DNA from: Nitrospira sp. ST-bin5
Lineage (GTDB): Bacteria; Nitrospirota; Nitrospiria; Nitrospirales; Nitrospiraceae
NCBI GenBank assembly: GCA_002083555.1
Contig: MSXN01000017.1
Coordinates: forward strand, 1-47,298
DNA length: 47,298 nucleotides
Direction: 5' to 3'
Below are positions 8,595-15,058 of the stretch, piece after piece (position 1 is the stretch's first letter; every line of letters begins with the position of its first letter). The notes below the pieces were generated by a model, which was not told the origin of the DNA, searched no databases, and worked only from the letters and a program-made list of their open reading frames with translations. Both the position numbers and the translations under genes were made by a program.

Positions 8595-9476
8595 ATGGCC
8601 ACAGACACGACAACCACAAAATCTGTACTCGGTGTCTATCAGCCCGGATCTGCGCACATGGTCGGCGATGGATTCCCTGTGCGGAATCTCTTCCCGAGCA
8701 ACGACCTCGATCGAGCGGTCGATCCGTTTCTCATGCTCGACTATGCGGGGCCGCAGTACTTCCCCCCCACGGACCATCCGCGCGGTGTGGGAGAACATCC
8801 GCATCGGGGATTTGAAACCGTGACGATCGTGTACGAAGGTGTGCTGGCGCATCGTGACTCGACCGGCAGCGGCGGCGTCATTGGTCCCGGTGATGTGCAA
8901 TGGATGACGGCGGCATCCGGAATCGTCCATGAGGAGTTTCACGAGAAGGCCTTTGCGAAGAAGGGCGGCACGCTCCATGCCATTCAGTTATGGGTGAATC
9001 TGCCGCGCGCGTCGAAAATGTCGGCGCCGGGCTACCAGACGATTCTGAACGCGGATATTCCGGTCGTCGATCTGGATGGTCGCGGGACGTTGCGAGTAAT
9101 CGCCGGATCGTTTCTCGGACAGAAAGGCCCGGCGCGCACGTTCACGGCGATTCAATTGTATGACGTGCAGGTGAGAGCGGGAGGTCGCGCCTCGTTGACG
9201 GTGCCTGATGGGGACAACAGCTCGATCTTCGTGTTGCAGGGCCGTGTGTCGGTGAACGGGTCACGCGAGGCCGGCGAAGCCGAACTCATCGTCTGTGAGC
9301 GGAACGGTTCGCAGATCACGGTCGACGCGAGCGCGGAAAGCCGGCTGCTGGTGATGAGCGGTACCCCGATCGATGAACCGATTGTTCGCTATGGTCCTTT
9401 TGTCATGAATACCCGTGAAGAATTGGTGCAGGCGGCGAGGGATTATCAGGCCGGCAAGATGGGACATTTGTCGTGA
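8595..9476 (+). CDS. Pirin family protein (cupin fold, possible quercetinase)
   Basis: Pirins are bicupins with one metal site in the N-terminal cupin; bacterial members can act as quercetin dioxygenases or redox regulators. This 293-residue protein has the N-terminal signature: DPFLMLDYAGP, then GVGEHPHRGFETVTIVYEG with the metal-ligand histidines, and GDVQWMTAASGIVHEEFHE with the third histidine and the glutamate. The C-terminal pirin domain follows (PGYQTILNADIP onward). A strong AAGGAGG lies before the ATG. Its stop codon overlaps the start of the DsbA-like gene as GTGA, which argues for translational coupling. Confidence 0.92.
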   Translation: MATDTTTTKSVLGVYQPGSAHMVGDGFPVRNLFPSNDLDRAVDPFLMLDYAGPQYFPPTDHPRGVGEHPHRGFETVTIVYEGVLAHRDSTGSGGVIGPGDVQWMTAASGIVHEEFHEKAFAKKGGTLHAIQLWVNLPRASKMSAPGYQTILNADIPVVDLDGRGTLRVIAGSFLGQKGPARTFTAIQLYDVQVRAGGRASLTVPDGDNSSIFVLQGRVSVNGSREAGEAELIVCERNGSQITVDASAESRLLVMSGTPIDEPIVRYGPFVMNTREELVQAARDYQAGKMGHLS

Positions 9477-10147
9477 CGGAGAAGGGGCTTCACATTGAGG
9501 TGTATTCGGACGTCGTCTGTCCCTGGTGTTATATCGGGAAGCGGCGACTGGAACGAGCGCTGACGGAGTTCGGCGGAGCCGCACGAATAGCCTGGCGACC
9601 GTTCCAGCTGAATCCGACGATGCCGAAGGACGGGATGGATCGAACGGCCTATCTCGAAGCCAAGTTCGGGAGCCTGGACTCATTCCGGCAACTTGAGGAG
9701 CATGTGCTGGCCGCCGGAGCATCGGAGCGGATTGCTTTCGCATTTGAGAAGATCGCGCGGGCCCCGAACACCTTCCTGGCGCATCGACTGATTTGGTTAG
9801 CCGAACGGGAAGGATGCCAGGACGCGGTGGTCGATTCGCTGTTCCGGGGTTATTTCGAAGAGGGGGCCGATATCGGATCGATCCCCACTCTCGTTCGACT
9901 CGCTGCCCGTGCTGGATTGAACGAGGAAATCGTGGAGCGCTATCTCCAAAGTGACGAAGATACAGCGGAGGTGAAGGCCGAAGAAGCTGCCGGCCACAAG
10001 CTCGGCATTCGCGGGGTTCCCTATTTCATTGTGAACGGGACGTATGCGATCTCGGGTGCGCAGCCTTCAGGCCGATTCGTAGAGACCCTGAAGCAGATTG
10101 AGAGGGTGTTGGCGGAGAAAGATCGAACGGCGGAGTCGGCACGATGA
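9473..10147 (+). CDS. DsbA family oxidoreductase (FrnE-like)
   Basis: The protein (224 residues) has the thioredoxin-fold active site CPWC at Cys16-Cys19 in YSDVVCPWCYIGKRRLE, the cis-proline loop GIRGVPYFIVNG near residue 183, and the long helical insertion of the 2-hydroxychromene isomerase/FrnE branch. It has no signal peptide, so it should work in the cytoplasm, where FrnE-type proteins are linked to oxidative stress. The GTG start overlaps the pirin stop by 4 bases and its own stop overlaps the next ATG by 4 bases (ATGA). This tight packing shows a single transcript. Confidence 0.9.
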   Translation: MTEKGLHIEVYSDVVCPWCYIGKRRLERALTEFGGAARIAWRPFQLNPTMPKDGMDRTAYLEAKFGSLDSFRQLEEHVLAAGASERIAFAFEKIARAPNTFLAHRLIWLAEREGCQDAVVDSLFRGYFEEGADIGSIPTLVRLAARAGLNEEIVERYLQSDEDTAEVKAEEAAGHKLGIRGVPYFIVNGTYAISGAQPSGRFVETLKQIERVLAEKDRTAESAR

Positions 10148-10821
10148 ATCAGGTACGGACAAGCCTGATCGCCGTGACCATGGTTCTTATTGGACTCGCG
10201 ACTTCTCATGGCCGTGGTGAGACCATAAGCGACGATCAGCGGCTGGTTCTTGCGGCCGATGAGAATGACACGGCAACCGTGCAGCGGCTGCTGAAGGCAG
10301 GAGCCAACATTCATGTTCGTGATGGACAAGGGCGCACGGCGCTGCTTGCGGCCACCAGTCACAACCATGTCGAAAGCGCCCGGCTTCTGATAGAGGCCGG
10401 GGCCGATGTCAACGCGCAGGACAAGAAACTTGACAGCCCCCTGCTGTTGTCCGGTGCCAGTGGGTATCTGGAGATTCTCACACTCGCCCTGAGGGCCAAG
10501 CCGAACTTCAAGATTTATAATCGCTTCGGCGGTACGGCCCTGATTCCGGCATGCGAGCGCGGGCATGTCGAGGTGGTCAGGGCATTGCTCAATTCTGATG
10601 TCGACGTGAATCACGTGAACAATCTCGGTTGGACGGCGCTCCTGGAGGCTATTATTCTGAGCGATGGCGGGCCACGACACCAGGAGATCGTGCGCATGCT
10701 TGTGGCGGCCGGCGCATCGGTGAATATTCCTGATCATGAAGGCGTCACGCCGCTCCAGCATGCCCGCCAGAAAGGTTATCGAAAAATTGTGGGCACTCTG
10801 GAGGCAGCAGGGGCTCGATAA
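10144..10821 (+). CDS. Exported ankyrin-repeat protein
   Basis: A signal peptide (about residues 1-26, ending near SHGRGE) is followed by roughly five ankyrin repeats. Repeat landmarks include DGQGRTALLAATSHNHVE, the RLLIEAGADVNAQDKK turn, and DHEGVTPLQHARQKGYRK. The repeats form a periplasmic protein-binding scaffold with no enzymatic role of its own. Similar exported ankyrin proteins are found with catalases and other oxidative-stress enzymes in other bacteria. It overlaps the DsbA-like gene by 4 bases, so it is in the same transcript. The partner protein is unknown. Confidence 0.88.
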   Translation: MNQVRTSLIAVTMVLIGLATSHGRGETISDDQRLVLAADENDTATVQRLLKAGANIHVRDGQGRTALLAATSHNHVESARLLIEAGADVNAQDKKLDSPLLLSGASGYLEILTLALRAKPNFKIYNRFGGTALIPACERGHVEVVRALLNSDVDVNHVNNLGWTALLEAIILSDGGPRHQEIVRMLVAAGASVNIPDHEGVTPLQHARQKGYRKIVGTLEAAGAR

Positions 10822-10867
10822 CGATCTTGTGCAGGTGGAATAAGTTCATTCAATCAAGGAGGAATCG

Positions 10868-11419
10868 ATGACATACATGAATCAGCGTCAGTCCCATATA
10901 CGGATGTCCGTCTGGGGGCTGATCATGTTCACGGCCTGTGTTCTTGGATTGTCCCCTGCTCTTGTTGTAGCGGAAGAGTTGCCACGTGAGGCGGTATTGC
11001 CAATGTCGCTCGCAGCGACGGCGGCGAAATCGGCCGTCGATCAATGCGCAAAAGACGGCTATCGGGTCAGCGCGGCAGTGGTGGATCGGGCCGGCCTTTT
11101 GAGAGCGTTTCTAAGGGCGGACGGAGCCGGACCGCATACTGTCGAGAGCAGCGAGAAAAAAGCCTACACCGCGGCGAGTATGCGTGGGCCGACAGGCAAT
11201 GTCGCTGAGCTGATCGCCAAAACACCGGGGCTTCAGGGATTACAGCACATGAACGACAAGATTCTGTTTTTGGCCGGAGGATTGCCGATCGAGATCGCGG
11301 GTGAAGTCGTCGGCGGGATCGGCGTCGGAGGCGCACCAGGGGGACATCTTGACGCGGCTTGTGCGCAAGCAGGGCTGGACAGCATCGGCGCCACGCCGAA
11401 ATTCTCAGGCGCCAAATAG
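10868..11419 (+). CDS. Exported GlcG/HbpS family protein
   Basis: After a signal sequence (about residues 12-36, GLIMFTACVLGLSPALVVAEE) the 183-residue protein has the GlcG/HbpS (DUF336) pattern: AKSAVDQCAKDGYRVSAAVVDRAGLLRAFLRADGAGPHTVESSEKKAYTAA, then LPIEIAGEVVGGIGVGGAPGGHLDAACAQAGLD. Family members bind haem, cobalamin or small ligands and form octamers; in Streptomyces HbpS is an extracellular redox sensor. AAGGAGG lies 5 bases before the ATG. The histidine seen in many members is present within GPHTVESS. The ligand here cannot be stated. Confidence 0.87.
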   Translation: MTYMNQRQSHIRMSVWGLIMFTACVLGLSPALVVAEELPREAVLPMSLAATAAKSAVDQCAKDGYRVSAAVVDRAGLLRAFLRADGAGPHTVESSEKKAYTAASMRGPTGNVAELIAKTPGLQGLQHMNDKILFLAGGLPIEIAGEVVGGIGVGGAPGGHLDAACAQAGLDSIGATPKFSGAK

Positions 11420-11492
11420 CGTCTTGTGGGATTGCAGCTCCTCTGTTGGTCGTACGAGCAGCAGCGGAATGTGATGGAAAGAGAGGTGTGTG

Positions 11493-11927
11493 ATGGCGGT
11501 ACAAGTCTATGGATGCAACCACATCGTGATTGAAGTGACCGATGCGAAGAAGGCTGTCAAGTTCTATTCGGATGTCTTTGGCTTGAAGATGTTGCGTGGG
11601 GGGGAAGGCGCGGCCTGGTGCAAGCTGGGCGAACATCAGTTCATGGCGATCTTCGAAGTGGACAGGTTGCAGCCGGATCGCATGAAGCATTTCGGCCTCA
11701 TGGTTCGGGACGAGCAACAGATCAAGGACGTGCGGAAGAAGCTGCTCAATAAGTACAAACTGAAGCCAGCGTCCGACTTGCGGTGCGATTTTCGCGATCC
11801 TTGGGGAAACCGCTTTCAAGTCGGCGACCTGAGCGACGAATCGCTCGTGTGGCTCCTCCCCTATCAGGAAGTGCAGAAGGCCGGGATTACATTCACGGGG
11901 AAGCCGTACAAGAAGACACGGTCGTGA
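11493..11927 (+). CDS. VOC superfamily protein (glyoxalase/fosfomycin-resistance fold)
   Basis: A 144-residue single-subunit VOC protein with the first beta-alpha-beta module YGCNHIVIEVTDAKKAVKFYSDVFGL and the second CDFRDPWGNRFQVGDLS. His11 (NHIVIE) and a glutamate in the second half could be metal ligands; the expected last ligand Glu is replaced by Gln or Asp (FQVGD), so metal binding is uncertain. The family includes glyoxalase I, FosA and extradiol dioxygenases; substrate cannot be inferred. I used the ATG at 11493, with AGAGAGG just before it, instead of the overlapping GTG at 11490. Confidence 0.82.
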   Translation: MAVQVYGCNHIVIEVTDAKKAVKFYSDVFGLKMLRGGEGAAWCKLGEHQFMAIFEVDRLQPDRMKHFGLMVRDEQQIKDVRKKLLNKYKLKPASDLRCDFRDPWGNRFQVGDLSDESLVWLLPYQEVQKAGITFTGKPYKKTRS

Positions 11928-12019
11928 GCACGAGAGTCGACAAGCGACGCTGACTGACCTATTGCCCATATCTGTGGGGGCAAGGTCGTCAGCGAGACTT
12001 CACACGAGAGGAGCCTGTT

Positions 12020-13126
12020 ATGGCAGACCCGCAATGGACAGACATTGGCAGCGTCGATGAGTTGAAGCAGAAGCCGTTGCAAGAGGTTTCTTCCGGGAAG
12101 ACGACGATCGCGCTGACCTATAAAGAGGGCTCGTTTGCCGCAATCTCCGGCGTCTGTAATCATGTCGGCGGTCCATTGGGTCAGGGCGCAATCGACGGCG
12201 ACTACGTGGTCTGTCCCTGGCACTACTGGAAGTTTCATCGCCAGACGGGTCAAGGAGAACCGGGGTATGAACAGGATCAGGTTCCGGCCTATGCGACCAA
12301 AGTGGAGAATGGTCGGCTCTTCATCGATGTGTCGTCGGCGACGAAACGAAAGAAGCAGAAACACGAGCCCCATCCGCTCGCACGCCCGGTGGTGCGCCAG
12401 GCCGGCCCGATCCGCGTCGTGGGGATCTCGACGACGGCCATGACCCTGGAGCATCCACGGTACAGCACATCCGATGCGATGTTAGAGGTCGCGCTGGACC
12501 ATGCTCGGAGCACGCTGAAGCTAGAGACGCAATGTATCAAGCTCAGTGAATTGAACTTTCGCTCCTGTGAGGGCTTCTACTCCAAATCGGCCCAGGCCTG
12601 CACATGGCCCTGCTCGATCACGCAGATGGATCCGGCGGACCAGCTCGATCGCGTGTACGAAGCGATCGTGCATTGGGCTGATGTCATCCTGATTTCAACC
12701 CCGATCCGCTGGGGCAACGCCAGTAGCCTCTACTACAAGATGGTCGAGCGGATGAACTGTATCCAGAATCAGGAGACCATTGCCAATAAACATCTGCTGA
12801 AGAACAAGGTGGCGGCCTTCATCATCATGGGCGGCCAAGACAACGTCCAAGGCGTGGCGGGACAACTCATGACCTTTTTCGCCGAAGTCGGTTGCCAGTT
12901 TCCACAGTTCCCGTTCATCGCGCATTCCCGTGGTTGGAGCGCCGAGGACATGGAGCGAAACGTCACAGAGGTCCAGAACAGCCAGGAACTCCGGAAGGGG
13001 GCGCAAGAGCTCGTTGTGCGCGCGGCGGATTTGGCGAAACTCATGATCGGCGGTCAGCTCCCTGAGCATCCGCTCGCCCGCGGCGGAAGGAAGGCCCATC
13101 AGCTCGATAGTGAATCGGCCGGGTAA
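12020..13126 (+). CDS. Rieske [2Fe-2S] - flavodoxin-fold reductase fusion
   Basis: Two domains are joined in one 368-residue chain. Residues 5-105 form a Rieske domain with ligands Cys46, His48, Cys65 and His68 (CNH and CPWH), of the soluble ferredoxin/nitrite-reductase-small-subunit type. A basic linker (KRKKQKHEPH) leads to residues 130-345, an NADPH-dependent FMN reductase/flavodoxin-like domain starting IRVVGISTTA with the ADVILISTPIRWGNASSLYYKMVER flavin region. Electrons could pass between the flavin and the 2Fe-2S centre within the molecule. Cys178 and the CTWPC pair lie in a cysteine-bearing insertion in the second domain. It is flanked by two VOC genes and sits in the redox island. 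Substrate is unknown. Confidence 0.88.
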   Translation: MADPQWTDIGSVDELKQKPLQEVSSGKTTIALTYKEGSFAAISGVCNHVGGPLGQGAIDGDYVVCPWHYWKFHRQTGQGEPGYEQDQVPAYATKVENGRLFIDVSSATKRKKQKHEPHPLARPVVRQAGPIRVVGISTTAMTLEHPRYSTSDAMLEVALDHARSTLKLETQCIKLSELNFRSCEGFYSKSAQACTWPCSITQMDPADQLDRVYEAIVHWADVILISTPIRWGNASSLYYKMVERMNCIQNQETIANKHLLKNKVAAFIIMGGQDNVQGVAGQLMTFFAEVGCQFPQFPFIAHSRGWSAEDMERNVTEVQNSQELRKGAQELVVRAADLAKLMIGGQLPEHPLARGGRKAHQLDSESAG

Positions 13127-13181
13127 ATGTCGTGGCTTCAGCTGGGAAGCATGGTCCAAACCGTCTCTGCGGGGTATTTGA

Positions 13182-13628
13182 ATGAAAGCGCACTATCTCG
13201 GCCATGTTGTGTTCTATGTGAAGGATTTACAACGGTCGCTCGCCTTCTATCGTGACCTGTTGGGCTTCAAGGAAGTCGGGCGGATTTTCAACGGCGCGGC
13301 GGCGGCGCTCACGTCCGGTCGCACGCACCATGAGTTGCTGCTGATCCAGGTGGGCGATGCGCCGGGTCCGCCACAAGGCCGTAGGTGCGGGCTCTATCAC
13401 ATCGGGATCAAGGTCGGCGACAGTCTTGATGAACTGCGGGCCGCGAAGCGGGAACTTGAAGAAGCCGGTGTGACGATCGACGGCATGAGCGATCATACGG
13501 TGAGTCAGAGCTTGTATCTGCACGATCCTGACGAGAACGAAGTTGAAGTATATGTCGATGCGGATGAGTCAGTGTGGAAGAACAATCCGGCGGCAGTCGT
13601 GTCGCCGATCAAGCCGCTTTATTTATAA
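13182..13628 (+). CDS. VOC superfamily protein (extradiol dioxygenase/glyoxalase-like)
   Basis: The 148-residue protein has one VOC domain with the modules LGHVVFYVKDLQRSLAFYRDLLGF and SQSLYLHDPDENEVEVYVDAD. Candidate metal ligands are His8 in the first module, His in CGLYHIGIKV and Glu in NEVEVYVD, which match the 2-His-1-carboxylate arrangement of catechol 2,3-dioxygenase-like and glyoxalase proteins. It lies 55 bases after the Rieske fusion and 21 bases before the CDGSH gene. Unlike the VOC protein at 11493 it keeps the last glutamate, so it is more likely to be catalytic. Confidence 0.85.
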   Translation: MKAHYLGHVVFYVKDLQRSLAFYRDLLGFKEVGRIFNGAAAALTSGRTHHELLLIQVGDAPGPPQGRRCGLYHIGIKVGDSLDELRAAKRELEEAGVTIDGMSDHTVSQSLYLHDPDENEVEVYVDADESVWKNNPAAVVSPIKPLYL

Positions 13629-13649
13629 CCTCACAAGGAGGGTCAACAC

Positions 13650-13886
13650 ATGGAAAAGCCGGTCATCGCAGCGAAGCAACCCGCAGTCTTGTCGTTAGAG
13701 CCGGGCACCTATTATTGGTGCCGCTGCGGACGCTCGAAGAACCAACCGTTTTGCGACGGAGCCCACAAGGGCACCGAGTTCACGCCGCTGGAGTTTACGA
13801 CGACCGAGAAGAAGCAAGTCGCGCTGTGTCAGTGCAAGCAGACGAAGAATCCTCCGTACTGCGACGGGGCGCATAAGGCGCTCTGA
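13650..13886 (+). CDS. CDGSH iron-sulfur protein with two CDGSH motifs
   Basis: The 78-residue protein contains two copies of the 3-Cys-1-His 2Fe-2S binding motif: Cys24, Cys26, Cys35, His39 (CRC...FCDGAH) and Cys60, Cys62, Cys71, His75 (CQC...YCDGAH). Two-motif proteins of this size form the bacterial type of the mitoNEET superfamily; they hold redox-active, pH-sensitive clusters and may transfer clusters or electrons. AAGGAGG lies before the ATG. It is the last gene of the same-strand island, ending 17 bases from a convergent gene. An electron-transfer role for the neighbouring Rieske or VOC proteins is only a guess. Confidence 0.93.
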   Translation: MEKPVIAAKQPAVLSLEPGTYYWCRCGRSKNQPFCDGAHKGTEFTPLEFTTTEKKQVALCQCKQTKNPPYCDGAHKAL

Positions 13887-13902
13887 TGCGTTCGGCTGTC
13901 TT

Positions 13903-14772
13903 CTATTCCGGCTGTCGTTTCCAGCGATTGTGCAGCCAAAGCCAGCTTTCGGGGTGGCGACGGATCACTTGTTCGAATTGCGTGCTCATGACCTGGGTAT
14001 AGATCTGGATCCGTGCTGCGGGATCCTCGACCGGTGGAAAGACCACGGGCTCAAACACGAGTCGGAAGCGTTCCCCGTTACGGACAAGATAGGCAAACAT
14101 GACTGGCGCGCCGGTGCGGATGTGTAGCAGTGCCGGCAGTGTGGTCGAGGATGCCGGGCGGCCGAAGAAGTCGACGAAGACGCCGCCGCTCGACAAGCTC
14201 TGGTCGATCATCATGCCGATGATGCCCCGGCTCTTGAGACATTTGAGCGAGGCCTTCACGGCGTCTTTGGGGAGAATGATCGTCAGCCCGCTGGCGGTGC
14301 GTTTCTCGTAGACCCAGCGATCGACCAACGGATTGCGGACGGTCCGGGCGATGACGGTCATGTTCCCGAAGGCGCGCTGCACCAGTGCGCCGGTCAGTTC
14401 CCAGTTGGTGAAATGCGCGGTCAGGCCGACGATGCCCTTGCCCTCCTTGAGGGCGGAGTCCACATGCTCGCGGCCTTCGATCTCCACCAACCGGTCGATC
14501 GACCCGTCGGTAAAGTCGGCCACGCGGGAGAATTCAACGGCCAGCCGGCCGAGATTGCGCCAGACCTCCCGGGCGATGTGCGCGCGCTCGGCCTCAGACT
14601 TTTCGGGAAACGACAGGGCCAGATTGTGCAGGACGAGATCGCGCCGTTTGGTGATGATGTGCGCGATGCCCAGACTGAGCTGTTCGCCCAGCCCGATGGC
14701 CCATGAGCGTGGCAACACCTGGAACAGCAGATCGGCGAAACGGACAAGGGCATACTCAAAGGCATGTTTCAT
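13903..14772 (-). CDS. Lysophospholipid/lauroyl acyltransferase, LpxL/HtrB family
   Basis: This family transfers acyl chains to Kdo2-lipid IVA in late lipid A synthesis at the inner membrane. The 289-residue protein has an N-terminal hydrophobic helix (FADLLFQVLPRSWAIGLGEQL), the catalytic HX4E motif at His120-Glu125 (LTAHFTNWELTG), the MMIDQSLSSGGVFVDFFG segment and the typical C-terminal HPESWLWLHNRWKR. I chose the ATG at 14772; an in-frame ATG at 14847 would add a basic 25-residue stretch before the natural start. Which acyl chain and position it uses cannot be told. It is divergent from the sigma54 regulator and convergent with the CDGSH gene. Confidence 0.9.
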   Translation of the reverse strand: MKHAFEYALVRFADLLFQVLPRSWAIGLGEQLSLGIAHIITKRRDLVLHNLALSFPEKSEAERAHIAREVWRNLGRLAVEFSRVADFTDGSIDRLVEIEGREHVDSALKEGKGIVGLTAHFTNWELTGALVQRAFGNMTVIARTVRNPLVDRWVYEKRTASGLTIILPKDAVKASLKCLKSRGIIGMMIDQSLSSGGVFVDFFGRPASSTTLPALLHIRTGAPVMFAYLVRNGERFRLVFEPVVFPPVEDPAARIQIYTQVMSTQFEQVIRRHPESWLWLHNRWKRQPE

Positions 14773-14826
14773 TGTACGAGCGTACCTACTCCGTGCGGGG
14801 TGGCCGATAAAGCGGGCCGGTTGCCC

Positions 14827-14851
14827 GGTGCCAAGAATTGGTGCCAAGAAT
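14827..14851. repeat. Tandem 12-bp direct repeat upstream of the acyltransferase
   Basis: GGTGCCAAGAAT occurs twice, at 14827-14838 and 14840-14851, separated by one base. It lies 55-80 bases before the lauroyl acyltransferase start on the other strand. A 13-bp period gives slightly more than one helical turn, as for a dimer of regulator molecules, but a simple local duplication is equally likely. Confidence 0.6.
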
Positions 14852-15058
14852 AGGTGAGTCGATCGGGTTCCGCAATCATTTTACGCTGCGATGAGTAACG
14901 GGAGGAGAACGAGTCGTTGTGTCTCTCCGACGCGTTGCAAAGTTGATAACTGGTGGAGGCGACGTCAAGGAGCGGCATTCCGCTCAATCTTGTGATTGAT
15001 GCCATCCTCTCACCACTGCCGTTGCGTACCGGTTTCGCCGGGGGCATACTAAGCCGCT

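Noticed and set aside
14827..14851. A sigma54 promoter on the minus strand (TTGGCACC...TTGGCACC)
   Set aside because: The TGGCAC block is attractive, but the GG to GC distance is 12 bases instead of the required 10, and the repeat explains the similarity.
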